Shown here piece after piece: positions 1 through 12,689 of a DNA stretch of 64,000 nt. The notes under the pieces are model-generated. The model ran no database searches. It worked only from the letters and a program-made list of their open reading frames with translations, and was not told where the DNA came from. Positions within the stretch are counted from its first letter, which is position 1. Every line of letters starts with the position of its first letter. The stretch is taken from assembly GCA_965178125.1 (NCBI GenBank), contig OZ237751.1, forward strand, positions 558,001 through 622,000, in the 5' to 3' direction. A program made the position numbers and the translations under genes. Origin of the DNA: Bilabrum cf. latius (lineage: Eukaryota > Bigyra: Bicosoecida > Bigyra > Bicosoecida).

Positions 1-2748
1 GTACTTGGCTCGGTTGGCAGATACTGCACCCCCGCACGCCGGCTCCTCTTCCGCAAGCAGCTTCTCGAGCGACTGGCTTCTGCGCATGCCGGACGGACTG
101 CTTAGGGCGAGCCCCAGCTCCTAGTCCATGTCTGACATGGCTGAGAACTGCCTGCTAGGGGTGGGGGCAGGGATACCCCCGTGTGAGACCACCGATGCCG
201 CGCCAGAGTATAGCCCGCTGCTCGTACTCCACGACCTGGTTGGCTGCACAGGCGCGTTTGGGTCTCGCTTGGGCCCGCAGCAACCCCCTTCCTCAACGCA
301 CTCCCTGCCGCCGCAGCAAATGCAGCATGGGCATTCCAAGCAGCACATCCACGGCTCTGAAAGTGACACCGTCATGCGCTACAAACCCTTTAGACAGCCG
401 CGGAACGTCTTTAGAACGCACGAGCACTCCAGCCTGCACGTGAGAAACTCCTCCCCAGCATTGTTTGTGGTCGTCTCGCACACGCAAAGCCTGTCATGCC
501 CACCTGCCACGGCGCGCTTCTTGGCTTCATCGTCTTCCATCTGCTCCAGTGCCCTGCGCAGCCGCTGCACGCGCTGTTCGCGCAGCCGCTTCGCGTTCCG
601 CTTGACCTCTCGCGGAATGTTCTCAAGCACGTCAACGGCGGATGCATCCACCCTAGTGATGGCAGAGCAGTCTACGATGACCGCTTCCGGTGGCAGTGCC
701 GGGCCCATCCCCGGTACCGTAGGCACGTCAGGCGGAGGCGGGGTGGCCTCGTAATCCGCTGGAGTCAAAGGCTCGTAGTTGCCGCGCTGCCTCCAAGGGA
801 ACGAGGCCCGCATGACTTCGTCCCTAAAATGAAGAGCATTTGCAAAGTACAGGTGGGATTCGAACCTGAGAACAGCAACTCCTGGCTCTTCTTTTGCCCT
901 TCTATAGTGCCTGCCAAAGTTGATCCAGCTCTTTGTACCCGGTGCTCGCCCCAGGCGACTCACTCGCGGCGCAGCGCTCTCCTGCAACAAACGACCGAGC
1001 GACAGCACCGCACCGACAGCTAGCCCATTCTGCACACCTAGCCCAACGGTCGCCAGCAGAGTCGCAAAGAACACGGCACAGTCGCGTTTGTCCACCGCCC
1101 ACAGCATCCTGGGAATCTCGGAGTCGAACTGCTTGAGAACAGCGTAAATGATCATGACTCCGAGCGCTACTTGGGGCAGGAAGAAGAACAGCTCAGTGAG
1201 GTACACTAAAGTCACTGACAAAAAAGCTGCCGTGATCCATGAAGACATGGGTGTCCGAGCTCCGGCATCTGCGTTCACGCTGGACCGTGAGAAGGAGCCA
1301 GTGATCGGGAAACCACCGACAGCTGAAGCCGCAATGTTGCCGGCCCCCACCCCTACCATCTCTTGAGTCACGTCCAAAGGCATATCGTACAGGTTCTCTG
1401 CACCTTTCCCTACAGACACGAGCTCGAGGATGCCCAGCCCGGCCGCCACCGCAGCCGGTCCGATGAGCTGCTGCAGGTCCTCGCCGACCGAGGGCACATC
1501 ATCGCCTGATATGCCCTCTGCGCGAGCTGCTCGGTTTGTTTCGGCATTAGAAAACGGATTTTCCAGCACGGGCAGGCCGCTGGGTACCTCGCCCACGATG
1601 CGCACGCCCCGGTCCTGCAGGCCCATGGTGTACACCGCCACGGTGGACAGAGCCACAACCACGAGAGGAGCAGGGATGATGCCTACAGCTCGCTTCCAGA
1701 ACCTGCTCCTATCGTGCTTCACCTGAGGCAGCGACGCGAGGTACGTCTTGGTCCAGGACACGACGAGGAAGGCCAAGAAGCAGCACACGGACAACGCGGC
1801 CGATGCCGCGTGCGTGTCACCCAGCCTCAACCCGACCTGGTACCACACCTGCACCGCCACGGACCGGCGCGGCAGCCCGCTGAGCCCGAGCACCCGGGCC
1901 AGCTGGGAGGACGCGGTGGTGACCGCCACACCAAAGTGGAAGCCCTTGAGCACCGGCTTGGACAAAAACTTGACGATCTGGCCGAACCGAAGGAGGCCGA
2001 GGGCCACCTAAACGAAGCCCACCAGGATGGCGAGGCGGGCCGCAACTGCGGCGTACCGCGCGGAGTTGTACTCGTCGCCGTCGTCCTGCGGCTCCAACCC
2101 AATAGATACTGCTGCTTCTGCGGTCAGAATCGCCTGGAGAGATGCTGGGCCCATCGCCACGGCTGGTGAAGTCGACAAGATTGGGTAGATGACCAGCGCT
2201 GCCAAGCCAGCATACAGCCCGTAAATTGGTCGCAGACCGGCCAATACGGCGTACGCCATGGCCTACGGCACAAGCATAACTGCAGAGGGCGGATGGAGAA
2301 GATTGATGAGATGAAAGTAGGTGCGAACACTAGGTGGCTTGCGGCGTTGCAGATTCTGCGGAGCTCTGATACAACTGGGCGCACTTCACGGCAGTCGCAA
2401 CGGCAGCAGGTACTATAAGCACAATGATACATCAAGTTGATACGGTTTGCGCTTAGAGGGGCTGCAAAGGGTCGAACACCGAAACTGCAACTCACCAGTC
2501 GTCACAAGCCCAGCAGAAATATCGCCTACCGCTGCTGTACCGCTGGCTGTGGGAGCCAAATACTCCAAATTAACCCATTTATGAATATATATTTGTGGAA
2601 GAAGGGACCAAACTTGCAGTAACTGCTCCGATGGGCACGAGCAAGCGCACGGTGATCGCTCAGTTTCTGTTGGACCGTCATCCTTAGCTTGCTGCTCGGC
2701 AGCCCGGCTCCCGACAACCGGCGGCTCACCTGCCGCCGGTGTTCCCAT
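1..2748 (-). CDS. SulP/SLC26-family sulfate/anion transporter with STAS domain (3' end outside window)
   Basis: A membrane anion transporter of the SulP/SLC26 type. I see two exons: 2496-2748 (ATG at 2746-2748) and 2279 to beyond base 1. The GT-AG intron is 2280-2495; its donor is GTGAGT and phase is kept. Across the junction the protein reads GDISAGLVTT then VMLVPQAMAYAVLAG and GLRPIYGLYAG, the classic SulP entry signature. Many hydrophobic segments follow, then a STAS-like stretch around residues 600-650 (EAVIVDCSAITRVDASAVD) with a basic insertion. At least four in-frame TAGs (2263, 2008, 379, 121) are read as Gln. Two fall at conserved SulP positions: VPQ-AMAYA, and GFVQ-MALGLLR just before the FLSKPVLKGF motif. 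Downstream of the STAS domain is a Cys-rich, then Ser-rich, tail that stays open to the window edge. Family is certain; the substrate (sulfate, bicarbonate or other anion) cannot be read from sequence. Confidence 0.93.
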
Positions 2749-3186
2749 CCTTATATCAGAATCTCGGATAGAGACAAGATTATCTCCCTGCTAGCGGAGA
2801 GATTCGTCGGTCATTGGAACCGTCGTTGTCTCTGTATTATTGCAAAGGTACACGCAACTTGAATCTTCAACTCGGGCAAGGAAGACACGTCCCCGGGTGC
2901 CGTGGCAGGCTAGAGAAAGACAATTTGGATGTGGGGCTGGGCTACACCAATCCATATCAAATCGTTTACAATCGGGTCCGGTTAGCTTGCAGAGCAGTAC
3001 ATTAGTACACGTGCTTGTGACAGGCAGAAGCCAGCAGCAAGCACAGCCAAGCAGCCAAAGGGACCCGCACCAAGCAGAAAATCCATGGTTTAAATAACCA
3101 ATGCGGGACAGACAGCACCAGCAGAGCACTTGTTCTCGCGCTCACTCCCTGCCTGCTCCTCACCATCCTCACCACCATCACATGCC
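2749..3186. other. Intergenic region between two minus-strand genes
   Basis: No coding region that I can support. It should hold the SulP promoter and 5' UTR on its left side and the 3' UTR of the ankyrin-JmjC gene on its right side. The short open frames here have no recognisable domain. Confidence 0.5.
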
Positions 3187-6100
3187 TCAACCGCTGATCG
3201 CCAATCCGGCAACGAAAGCCTGCTTCACCTTGTCGATCGCATCTGGCCTAGTAAGACCCATCTCCACCAGATGGTTCACCCCGCCTTCTCTCACGTCCTC
3301 CACCTCGCCCTGGGTGAGGCTAAACTCAACGGATAGTCCCACCGAGGACTTGAGGTTGAGCACCGCGTGGCTCCACAGATACCCCACGAACATTACGTCG
3401 CCAGCCTGCTGGGTGCATTCCAGAGGAGCCTGCGGCAGCTCGTCCACTTTGGCCATCCCCTACGGGGTCACTCCGTCAATGTCACCCACGAGACGATCCC
3501 CCAGCCACCACCCGCTGATGCTGCGCCGAGTATAGACCGCCTTGCTGGGGGGCAGCAGGAACCAGCGTTTGGTGCCCGACAGCAAGAACGCAAGAGCAGC
3601 CGAGTGCAGGTGGGGCGGGGCACCGCTCCCAGGCGGCCCGATGAAAAGCTGCTAATTGACGGGCCGCATCAGCCGAGGGCTGTAGATGTGCGGGAAATCC
3701 AGAAGCCTCTGCTTGAGCTCGTCGTCCACGCCAAAGTCGTTGGAGACGTACAGCGGGTCCTTCCCATGGTCCCAGCTCAAGCGATTCCGCAGTGTTCCAG
3801 CTTCTCTCTGCTTCTCGTCCGAGAGACGACCGAACGGAGACAAGGCAGCATCCACACCCTCGATCTCCACATCGCTGCTGTTCTGCGACAGCAGGCTTTC
3901 TTCAATCTCCGCGCGGATGCCGTCCCCGTACAGGTACCGGTCCCTTGCCATCCGATTGCGCTGCTCTTCCAACAACCGCACGCGCTCCGCAGACATCTCG
4001 TCCTCCTCCTCTCGCTGATCTCCCGCTGCCGACACGTCAGTCTGGTTCTTGCTGGAGCCCGACTGGCCGTCGCTGAAGCTGCCCATCGCGACCACCTCCT
4101 CATCGCTCGAGTCCTCGCCGATCTCTGCGGGGTCGTACTATCCCGCATTCTTCTTGGAAGCGCTCTCGCTGTCCTCGCTCACCCCGCGCCTGCGCCTCCG
4201 GCGTTTCTTCTTCTGTCTCTGCTGCCTCTTCATCTTGCGCATTCGGTCGTTCTGCTTGACAAGCTCGTCCGCAAAACGAACGGCAACGGATGAGGTGCTG
4301 GGGGAGCGCATGTACTGCAAAAACTCTATCATGGTCAGCTCCAGGTCGGGCAGCTGGAACTGCCTCGAGTAGGGGATCGTGCCGATCTTGATCTTGAGGT
4401 GCCCTTCGTCCTTCACGAACTAAGTGGGGTCGAATCGGCGCCACCACTGCGAAGTCGAGTTGAGCGCGTTCCGGATCAGGACGGGCCTGGAGGGGATCAC
4501 GTAGTCACGGATGAATGTCTCGGGGGTGAGCCTGGAGATGTCGTCGATCACGTCGATGTCGCACGTGTCTGCAAGCCCGCTGCTGCTGCCTACTGCGGTC
4601 TCACCGCTGGTGTCGGCGTCCGGCTCAGCTGCTTCCGCCGCAGCCACTGCGCTGGGTAGCAGGCTCTGCACCCTTGCGGAAGTCGCTGCCTCCATGGCGG
4701 CACCACGCAGGCGCCATGACGGATGCGTCAGCGTGGCCCAAACGTCGGAGAGCTCTCGCCCCAGCTATCTTGGCGAAGAAACGCCGGCAAGTGCAGAAGA
4801 AGCATCAACTGGTCGCAGCACCGTGGCACGCCACTCTAAAGCGCTCATCTGCTTGCGCGATCGCGCCACGTGTCCCGTGGCGATGTGCAGCAGGAGCTGC
4901 CTGCCGGGCTCCATGGTTGGGGGCGAATCTCTCGATTGCTGCGCGAACCGAACCAGAGCACCATCCAGGGACGAGCCGTCCTCCAGCACTCGCGCGTCAA
5001 TCAGATCGGCAATGTGCCCCCACATATCCTCGTCATCCTCCAGATACATCAGGTCCGAAGTGGTCACCAACAAGTTGCGAACCTGCCTGCGCGCTCGGCG
5101 ACGTACCCACCTGTTGCGTTTCTGCGCCACTACCTGGCGAGGAATCCAGACACGGGGGAACGTGGCATCCTGCAGCGCTCGCATCGTGGCAAAGTCCTTT
5201 GTTGCAGCTGCTTGCGCGGCCAGCTTCGCTCGGGTCTGCATTTCCACAACGGATGCGCCATCGACGCCTTCGTCCTCGTCGGTTTCCACCAGCTGCAAAG
5301 CCACTTCGTAGGGAACGATGGGGAGCAGGTGGCCGTCCAGACTGGGTGATAGCTGCCTCGCGCCAGTTCGAACGGCATCCATTCCTCCGCCGGTGGAGAA
5401 AACCTCGGACTGCTCGATGGACTCGTCGAGTGGATGCAGGTGACTCTCGATTCGCTTCGCAGAGCCGCTTACGTCTCGCTCCAGGGACGTCTCTGCCGCG
5501 CTGCAGACTGGAATATCCGCCTTTGCACCGGCCTTCTCAAGCATGTCCCACACATCGTCCAGCAGGAAGCCTTGCAGGCAGAGAAGATCCATCGCGGTGC
5601 GGCCAGCCGCGTCTGGGCGATTGGGGTCGATGGACGGGTGCTGCAGCAGCGCATGCACCACTCGTGTGAAGCCTCTAGGAGCGGCGTAGTGCAGCGGGGT
5701 AGCTCCGTGAGAAGACATAACGTTGGGATTTGCTCCTGCGACTAGCAGCAATTCCACAGTGGGGAAGTCGCCAGTCATCGCTGCGACGTGCAGGATCGAC
5801 AGCCCGTTGCTGCTGGTGAGATCCAACCCGCAGCCGTAGTAGTGAGCACCGTCACCTGCAGTCACCATCTTTTTGAGTGCAGCGTGGCCGGACTGCATCT
5901 TCCTCAAAGGGGCTCCGAGTCGGCCCTGTTCCCCGGGCGTCAGACTCACGGGGTGCCTCTAGAAAATCGAGTCATCCGTTTGGAACCCAGCCTCGTTCTC
6001 GTCCTCATCCTCCTCTTCGTTCGCCTGCTCGTCCGTAAATCGACCAAACTCGTCGCCGTAGGGGTCAGCGTAGTCATCCTACCGCTCTTCGTCGTCCTGC

Positions 6101-8837
6101 TCCTCCCCGTACAAGTCGATGAGATCTTCCTCCTGGTCCTGCAATGCCGCACCGTTCCTGCCGAGAGGCTGCTTGCACACATCGATCAGCTGTCGCACCA
6201 CGCCGGCCATAGAGACGCCATCTGTTGCCATTCTGTTCACGAGCATGGAGTACGTGATGGATTTTATCTGGCTTGAGGAGGAACTGCCACCGTACTGCTA
6301 AGCCGCCTCTTCGTACGACGAAGCGGCAATCGCCTTGCCAGACGCCTCGTGCTGCTGCTCTGCCTCAAGCAGCTTGTCGAGCTCATCCGGCGGCGCCGGC
6401 ATAGACTGCATCATGCGCATGGTAGAGATGGTGCTGGAAGCGATTCCCAGCATGGAAGCCAACGGGGTGTTGCCGGTCAGGTCAGCGGCGAGGATGTCGC
6501 ACTCTGCCGCACCTGACTTGCCAATGTCATCCACACCCCTCGGTCCTGCCGGGGGCTCCAGGCTAGGCAGCACGCCAGTCTCCTGTGCCTCTGCGAGAAT
6601 CTCGGACATGTTCAAGTTGCGAGCCTTCGTGGTGGACTGAAACCCGGGTTGCTTGACAAGGAACTTGAGCGCCTCGATGTCATTCTGGGCCACTGCGAGG
6701 TGGAGGGGGGTCTAGCCCAGCGCGTCTCGGTCGCACATCCTGCCACCTGACGTGACGATCTCCTTCAGCATCCGGCGGCGAAGCGTGTTCTCTAGCTACG
6801 AGATGTCCTGGGCTCGCTCCACGATCTCACCGGGCGCTCCTGCTTGCTGCATGGCGCGCACCTCTGGCGATGTGGACGAGTGGTGCACAACGATCGTGTG
6901 TGCTGCCGTGTGACCAAGCACGTTCGCGAAATTTGGGTCTGCTCCGAAGTCTAGAAGAAGCTGCACGATCTTCGCCTGGTCGTGGGATGTCGTTTCCTGG
7001 TATCCGGGCTGGGCCTGGGCGCGGCGCCGCTCGTCGTCGCTCGCCCCAAAATCAGGGCGTACTGCCAGCATCGATTGCAGCACAGAGTAGCGAAGGGGGC
7101 GACTGGGGGCGTCGGGACGGGCTCCCATTTCCATGAATGCCTGTGCCATCTGTGGATCGTTCCTCTTGCAGATCTCAAGGAGCACAGAGGACCCGTCCAC
7201 CATCCTCGTGTCCGCTAGGTCGGCCTGAGAGTCGTCCTTGAAGATCTGCATGCCGGGGGCATCGAGGGAGGGTCCCGATTTGGAGGCACTTGCAAGCACG
7301 TCGACGATGCCGTCGCCGTCGAGATCGATGCCCCCGTCGTCGAGAATCTTTAGCGTGCGCTACATGCTCTGCTGACCCGCACCCGCAAGAGACTGGAGAG
7401 CAGCAGCGGATGCCCCGCCCTCTCCCTGCATGCCACCGCTCATGGCCATCCGAAGAAACTCCCTGTGCTGCTCCAGACGCGCCCCCATGGGTACCACGGG
7501 CCCGCAGTGCGTGATGCACGTCATACTGACGTCCTCCGGGGTCGTCCAGACGTGGTATTTGGGACTCATGACCTGCAGGTTGTTGGCAGCGTAGCCCGGT
7601 GGGAGCCGAAATAGGCCGCTGGATTGCCACAGGAACGCATGCTCCGCGCCTTCTACACCCGCCACGCCTCCATGCAGCCCATCCAGAGTCCCAAAGGGAA
7701 CAACGTCACCAGAGAGACCCTCGCGAAGCCGTCCTGCTGAAGCCTCTGCTTCAGCCTGCAGAGCAATGTGAGACTCGTTACCGAAGTGTTCCTTGCCACT
7801 CATGCTCACCATGCCCTCCACGATTGGGAAGAAGAAGAGGTTTTCGGCGGCCTCCTTGTCGCCCTGATTGATAGCGGCGCGCGCCTGCGCTAGTGTTCCA
7901 GCGGGGAATCCCGGGTATGGCACCTTGGCGGTTGGGTCCTGCACAGGGATCTACGGGCTCGCAGCTTCCTCCGTTTCATTAAAAAATGCCTACGGCACTT
8001 CCAAGAAAGCCCACCTTGGGTCCATTTGATCCCTCTTGGGCAAGTGCTTGGACACATAGTCGAGCATATCTCGCCTCATGTCGTTGTCAATCAGAAGCCG
8101 GTCACGAATTTCATCAGTGGCCATGTGCCTCGGCATTCCAGAGTAGCGAACCAGTCGAATGTCATGAGACCAACCCTACAGCTGCGGCACCAGCTCCACG
8201 CCATCTCTGCTCCTTGGGAATGGTGCACCGGTAGGCGGCTGCGGCAGGTCGATACCGGACTCGATCCACTGCCGCACTTCTTCAGCGTGCTCATTCGTGT
8301 CAATCCAGTAGTAGTCTATGAACGTACGATTTGGGCGGCGCACTGCCCGGCTGACCTCATCGCTCAGAGCTGCGCGCGTTGGGTGATAGATTAATGCAGG
8401 ACAGATACGAAACGGATCAGCGTTGCGACCCGATTGTTTGAATAAACAGTAGCTAAGCTGCAGCAAAACTCACCGTGCTGTGTAATGGTCTTCTCGGTGG
8501 CCTCGCAGATCGTTCTAGCGACGCCAGGCGCTAAACCAGTGTTGCACGTTGGGCCGGGCACAAGCATTAGGACCGCCATGCATGACAGCGGGTGGCCGAG
8601 CATCTTCACCTCATTATCATCCATCCCATCAACCAAATTGTCAGCTTCTGCATGCCGGCGTTCAAGGTGCCTGAGCATGTCTGACGGGCTCGTCCGAAGT
8701 AGGATTGGGGTTCGACTCCTTCTTGGCACGTCTTCTGGTGTGTTCTCTTTTAGCCTGGGCGTTTTCCAAGAGCCCATCGAAACAACGCAAGTTGATAGTA
8801 GCACAAAAGAAGATGCTACAAGCATTTGGGCACTCAT
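3187..8837 (-). CDS. Giant secretory-pathway protein: N-terminal unknown domain, ankyrin repeats, C-terminal JmjC/cupin domain
   Basis: Two exons: 8474-8837 (ATG at 8835-8837) and 3187-8369. The intron 8370-8473 has donor GTGAGT, a phase-1 junction and an AG acceptor. It ends at TGA. The product is about 1848 residues. It begins with a hydrophobic signal-peptide-like segment (MLVASSFVLLSTC), then a conserved-looking region I do not recognise. Ankyrin repeats follow in two blocks (for example LLLDFGADPNF, ALGQTPLHLAV, and NGLSILHVAAMTGDFPTVELLL), separated by a strongly acidic linker. The C-terminus is a JmjC/cupin fold resembling JMJD8: RPVLIRNAL, QLFIGPPGSGAP, H-L-H, GTKRWFLLPP, AGDVMFVGYLWSHAVLN. 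Fourteen in-frame TAGs and no in-frame TAA or TGA occur before the true stop; one TAG sits in GQTPLH of an ankyrin repeat. JMJD8 itself lies in the ER lumen, which fits the N-terminal signal. The ankyrin-JmjC fusion could in principle be two genes, but the frame never breaks. Confidence 0.82.
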
Positions 8838-9003
8838 GGCCCAGCAAAGTCGCAGTATGTGATTGCGTGTCGATCCACTTGTCCGGTTGCGCCGCGCAGT
8901 TGGCTGCGGAACTTCAGGCTGGTCGCACCTCTGGTCGCATCCGGATGACTGTAGTGAATTCATTTCAATAAGCTCTTTATGGAGCAACGCACAAGCAGAA
9001 CAG

Positions 9004-11967
9004 TTAACCCAGCCCGAACCTCCGCTAGAAGTTCTCGACCAACGAGCCCGTATCTCCGCCGTTGCCAGCCTTTCGCGGATCCTTGCCCAGCTTCTTGAGG
9101 ATATCCTACTACGCCCGCGTCTCAATGCACTTCAGGTCCATCACCTTGGCAAGCTCCTCTTCCGTTGCGGTCTTCCACAAGGCATCAAAACTCTCCGCGA
9201 GGCGGGCCTGAGGCACTGCGAGCAGCTTGAGCAGGAGGTCGATCCTGGGGAGCTCCTTCTGCACGTGCCTCTAGTAGTGGGAGGGGAGGGCAGGTACCTC
9301 AATGTCTTCTTCTTCTTCTTCCGGTGTCTTGGCGCACGGACACGACAGCAGCAGCTGCCTGACGGTTTGAGAGTCCATGAGCATCTGCTGGGCGCCGACT
9401 TCGTTCACACTCTTCACGCGGTAGACCCCAGCCATGTACCTCGGAATGAAGGCCTTGCCGAACCGGTCCAGGAACTGCCGGTAGTACACCGAGTTGATCC
9501 TCTTGCGCACCAGAGGAAACATGTACCTCATTGTCACGCCGAGCGGCCCCACCCACGATTTGTCAGTGACCTGCTCCATGTTCCGGAGGTCGGTCTCACG
9601 GATAGTAGCCACGTGATGGTCCAGCAGGCTGGCGCAATACCCAGCCATGGCCTGGTTTGCATCCACCAAGAGCTTGTAGAACAAGTCCTCTGAGTCCTCC
9701 ATGTTCACACTTGACTTGAACTCGTCCTCCAGCCTGGCAGAAAAGTTCTCCCCAAGCGCCTCGCACGCCTGGGCCATGAACTCGGCAGTGCTCACCACCG
9801 CGCAGAGCCGCTGGACCGTCGCGATCGCGCCTTGCGCGAGCGGAACCGCCCTAGCGGGGCGACCATCCGCGCCAGCCCCAGCGCCGCCGGACGCAGCACC
9901 GCTGGCGCTCCCACCAGCATCGGAAGGCGGGGGCGGCACGCTATACGTCGGTGTCGACACGGGTCCCAGCGGCCCTGCCCTCTAGGTCGGCTGCGGCACG
10001 TGCTTGCCCAGAGCTTCGTGGTACTGCCCGAGCGTCTTCTTTGCTTCCAGGTACAGCTAAAAGAGGATTTCTCCTGTACCTAGCTGCACGCATCGCTTGA
10101 CCGACGACTTGACCTGGTTGACGAGCCCCATGGCGCTGTCGAGGATCACCAGCCGGTCGTCACTCTTCTCGCCGTCTGCCTCTCCGGCCGTGATCTTCTC
10201 CGTGGCGACCTTTTCGACCAACGCCTTGAAGTTGCGCTGCTCTAGTCTCACGTAGGCACCCGTGTAAGGATCGAACACGTCGCTGATGGCGCGATGCAGC
10301 CTCCTGATTCCGGGCAGTGCGTCCAGGGCTTTCTTGGAGTCCGCGCCCACCTCCCTCTCTCCTGTGCCTAGCTGCTGCAGCCACTGCTTCTGCGCCTCAT
10401 CGGCCGAGAGCTGCTCCGTCTTCCTTCGCTTGCTCTCCTCCCACTCTCGCTTCCGCCTGTACTTGAGCTTGATGCCCTCGGCCGTGCCTGGGTCCACAAC
10501 TGCCCCATCGTCGTTGATCAGGGGAGCGTTCGGGTCGAACTCTTCCTCTTGCGCCATGCCACCCGCGCCGTACCCATACCCATTCGAATCCGGCCCGCCC
10601 GCCCCCGCGCCGGAAGCAGGTCCGCTCCCACCCCCGCTCCCGCTCCCGCCGTCGTCTTCCTCCCCGAACACGCTGGGAGGCAGGTCCCGCTCATACCTCT
10701 TGGCCTGCTCCTTCTCGAACTCGAGTGTGCGCTGCAAGGCCCGCACCACCAACTCGGGGGGCACGTCATCAGGCGATTCGTACTTGCTGAGAATCGAGTC
10801 GAAGTCTGTCCTCGTCTGGTCGCAAAACTGAAGGCACAGCCGGTGGCTAAGCCTCCAGTGCTTGGGAAAGACCTCGCCAAACCTCGCCTCCAAATCGCGG
10901 ATCTTGCGACGGAACCAGCTGAAGCGCCTGTCCACCGCATCTAAGGACTGCGCGTCACCCTGCCGAAACTGTTCCCTGTAGGGCTTGAGCTCCTTGCGGC
11001 AGAACTCGCCCAGCCTGTCGCGCAGCACCTCTCCCCCCAGCGCGTCGATGACCTCGCAGGCAGCTCGGAGCTTGGCCATGGCGCCGTCGGGGGGTAGCTT
11101 CGGAGCCGTGGAGGGACTTCCGGCTCCGAGTCCCGCGTAGGAGGATGATCCGCCCCGGGACCGCCTCCTGTCCTGGCCGGCGTCCGCCTGCGCCGCCTCC
11201 TCCACCCCCACCAGCTCAGCGACGGCTTCCTCGGTCAGCAGCTCGAAATTTTCCTGGATTTTCCTTCGAAACACCGACTTGACATCATCATACTGCTGGT
11301 GGAGCTCCTTGACCTGCGGGACTTCGTCCGAGTATCCGCTGAAATGCGTCAAGATCTGGGCCACAACCTCCAGCAGCCTGCCGACCCCAGCGTACGTGCC
11401 GTCCTCTGCAAGCGCCTTCAGCTAGATCAAGCTTGTTGATAACATTTGAATCTTGTCGATAGTAGCGATCGCCTTGTCAAGGTTTGTCTTGGCGTTGTCA
11501 AGCTCCTTAATATCCTTAGAGATCTCTTGAACGAGAGATTCGCTTGCCTCGCTCTTTTCCCGGATAAGATCGGTCCTCTGCTTCAAGTCGTCAATGCTAT
11601 CGCGTGCCGCTTTAATGTCTTTGGCTGCTCTTTCCCCGGCGCTTGCTTGGTCACGCACCGCCGAGAAAAGCTGCTCCTCTAGCTTGCCGGCCTCGTGCAC
11701 CCATCGCTGCACGAAGCCATCTGCACGGTCCAACGAGGCTTCGTCCGGAAAATGCCGGTTGATGTACTCGGTGACGTTGAAGTCAGCTACGTCAAGCTCA
11801 TCACCTGATCCGCCAAGAACCTGCATGGATGGACATGCACCCAAAAATCGCAAAGACAAAGTCTGAGACTGTACGTAGTGTTGTGTCTCGCCTCATACCA
11901 GCTAGAACCTTACCTTCATTAATACCTATTCAACCTCATCGCTCAGCTAACCAGCGTCCATAACCAT
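9004..11967 (-). CDS. VPS53: VPS53, GARP/EARP tethering complex subunit
   Basis: A subunit of the GARP complex, which tethers endosome-derived vesicles to the trans-Golgi. Exon 1 is 11914-11967 and exon 2 is 9004-11820, split by a 93-bp intron with donor GTAAGG. It ends at TAA. About 956 residues, longer than animal VPS53 (about 700-830) because of Gly/Ser and charged inserts. The N-terminus matches the family closely: EVEQVL, then VADFNVTEYINRHFP, then a coiled coil ending in SKDIKELDNAKTNLDKAI. The C-terminus carries VMDLKCIETRAQQDILKKL, which aligns with the VLDMKG...EQSSML region of other VPS53 proteins. Nine TAGs are read as Gln, including the Q of VEQVL (family IEQVF) and two adjacent ones in the C-terminal AQQDIL. 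The start is about 105 bp from the next gene, which diverges from it, so the two probably share a promoter region. Confidence 0.93.
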
Positions 11968-12072
11968 GTCGCGTGAGCCAATCGCCGGACACGAAATATT
12001 GGCGCCGCGCACGAATCGAGGTTCCGCAAATGCGACCAGAGGCGAACGAACGGAAACTGCACAAAGTATAGC

Positions 12073-12531
12073 ATGGCCGGCGTTGCAGAAGAGCCGTTGG
12101 AGGCAAAGCCTTACACGGAGGCGCTTCGATAGTTTTTGAGCACCTGGGAGCTTAGCGATGGTGTTCAGTACGCTCTGAGAGTTAGAGAATTGAGCCCAAC
12201 GTCAAGGGCATGGCACTACCAGGTTCGCTGGAGCTACGTCACGAAGGAACGACCAGTTGCCGATCATTATTGCACAATGCATGTTGCTGTTATTCAGCAT
12301 GCAACGGGAGGGTATGAATTCTAGTGCAGGTTCGAGCAAGACGAATCGGTGCACGATGAATCACGTCTGGCCAGCGGGGCCGCGCAAGCAATCATCGATG
12401 GGCACATCGTAGCCAAGCGCAAGATAGCAAACGAGTACTCTGGTATCCTTGGCTTGGTCGAGGATCACGACGGGTCACGATTGCCGAAGGAGTACGCAAT
12501 TGATGCTCCGCCAAAGGCTGGTCTGGCGTGA
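12073..12531 (+). CDS. Small uncharacterised protein, 152 residues
   Basis: Single exon with ATG at 12073 and TGA at 12529-12531. Two in-frame TAGs (12130, 12322) are read as Gln, giving one 152-residue protein. Visible features: a Trp/Arg-rich middle (RAWHYQVRWSYVTKE), CTMHVAVIQHATGGYEF, and a C-terminal segment AAQAIIDGHIVAKRKIANEY. No signal peptide or membrane segment. I do not recognise a family. It diverges from VPS53 and converges on the LYR-motif gene. The composition looks like a folded domain rather than low complexity, so I think it is real. Confidence 0.6.
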
Positions 12532-12689
12532 GGACAGCCTGATGAAGACCTCCATTGTTGTTCGAAAGCCAGCGCAGTGAATCGCCCGTGATGCACTTCA
12601 TCTATACACAATTAAGTTGTCCAAGCATGCCAGGTCATTCGACAGCGCTGCTCCACTGAATCGCAACGGACCCGAGAAAAAGCGAGCCA

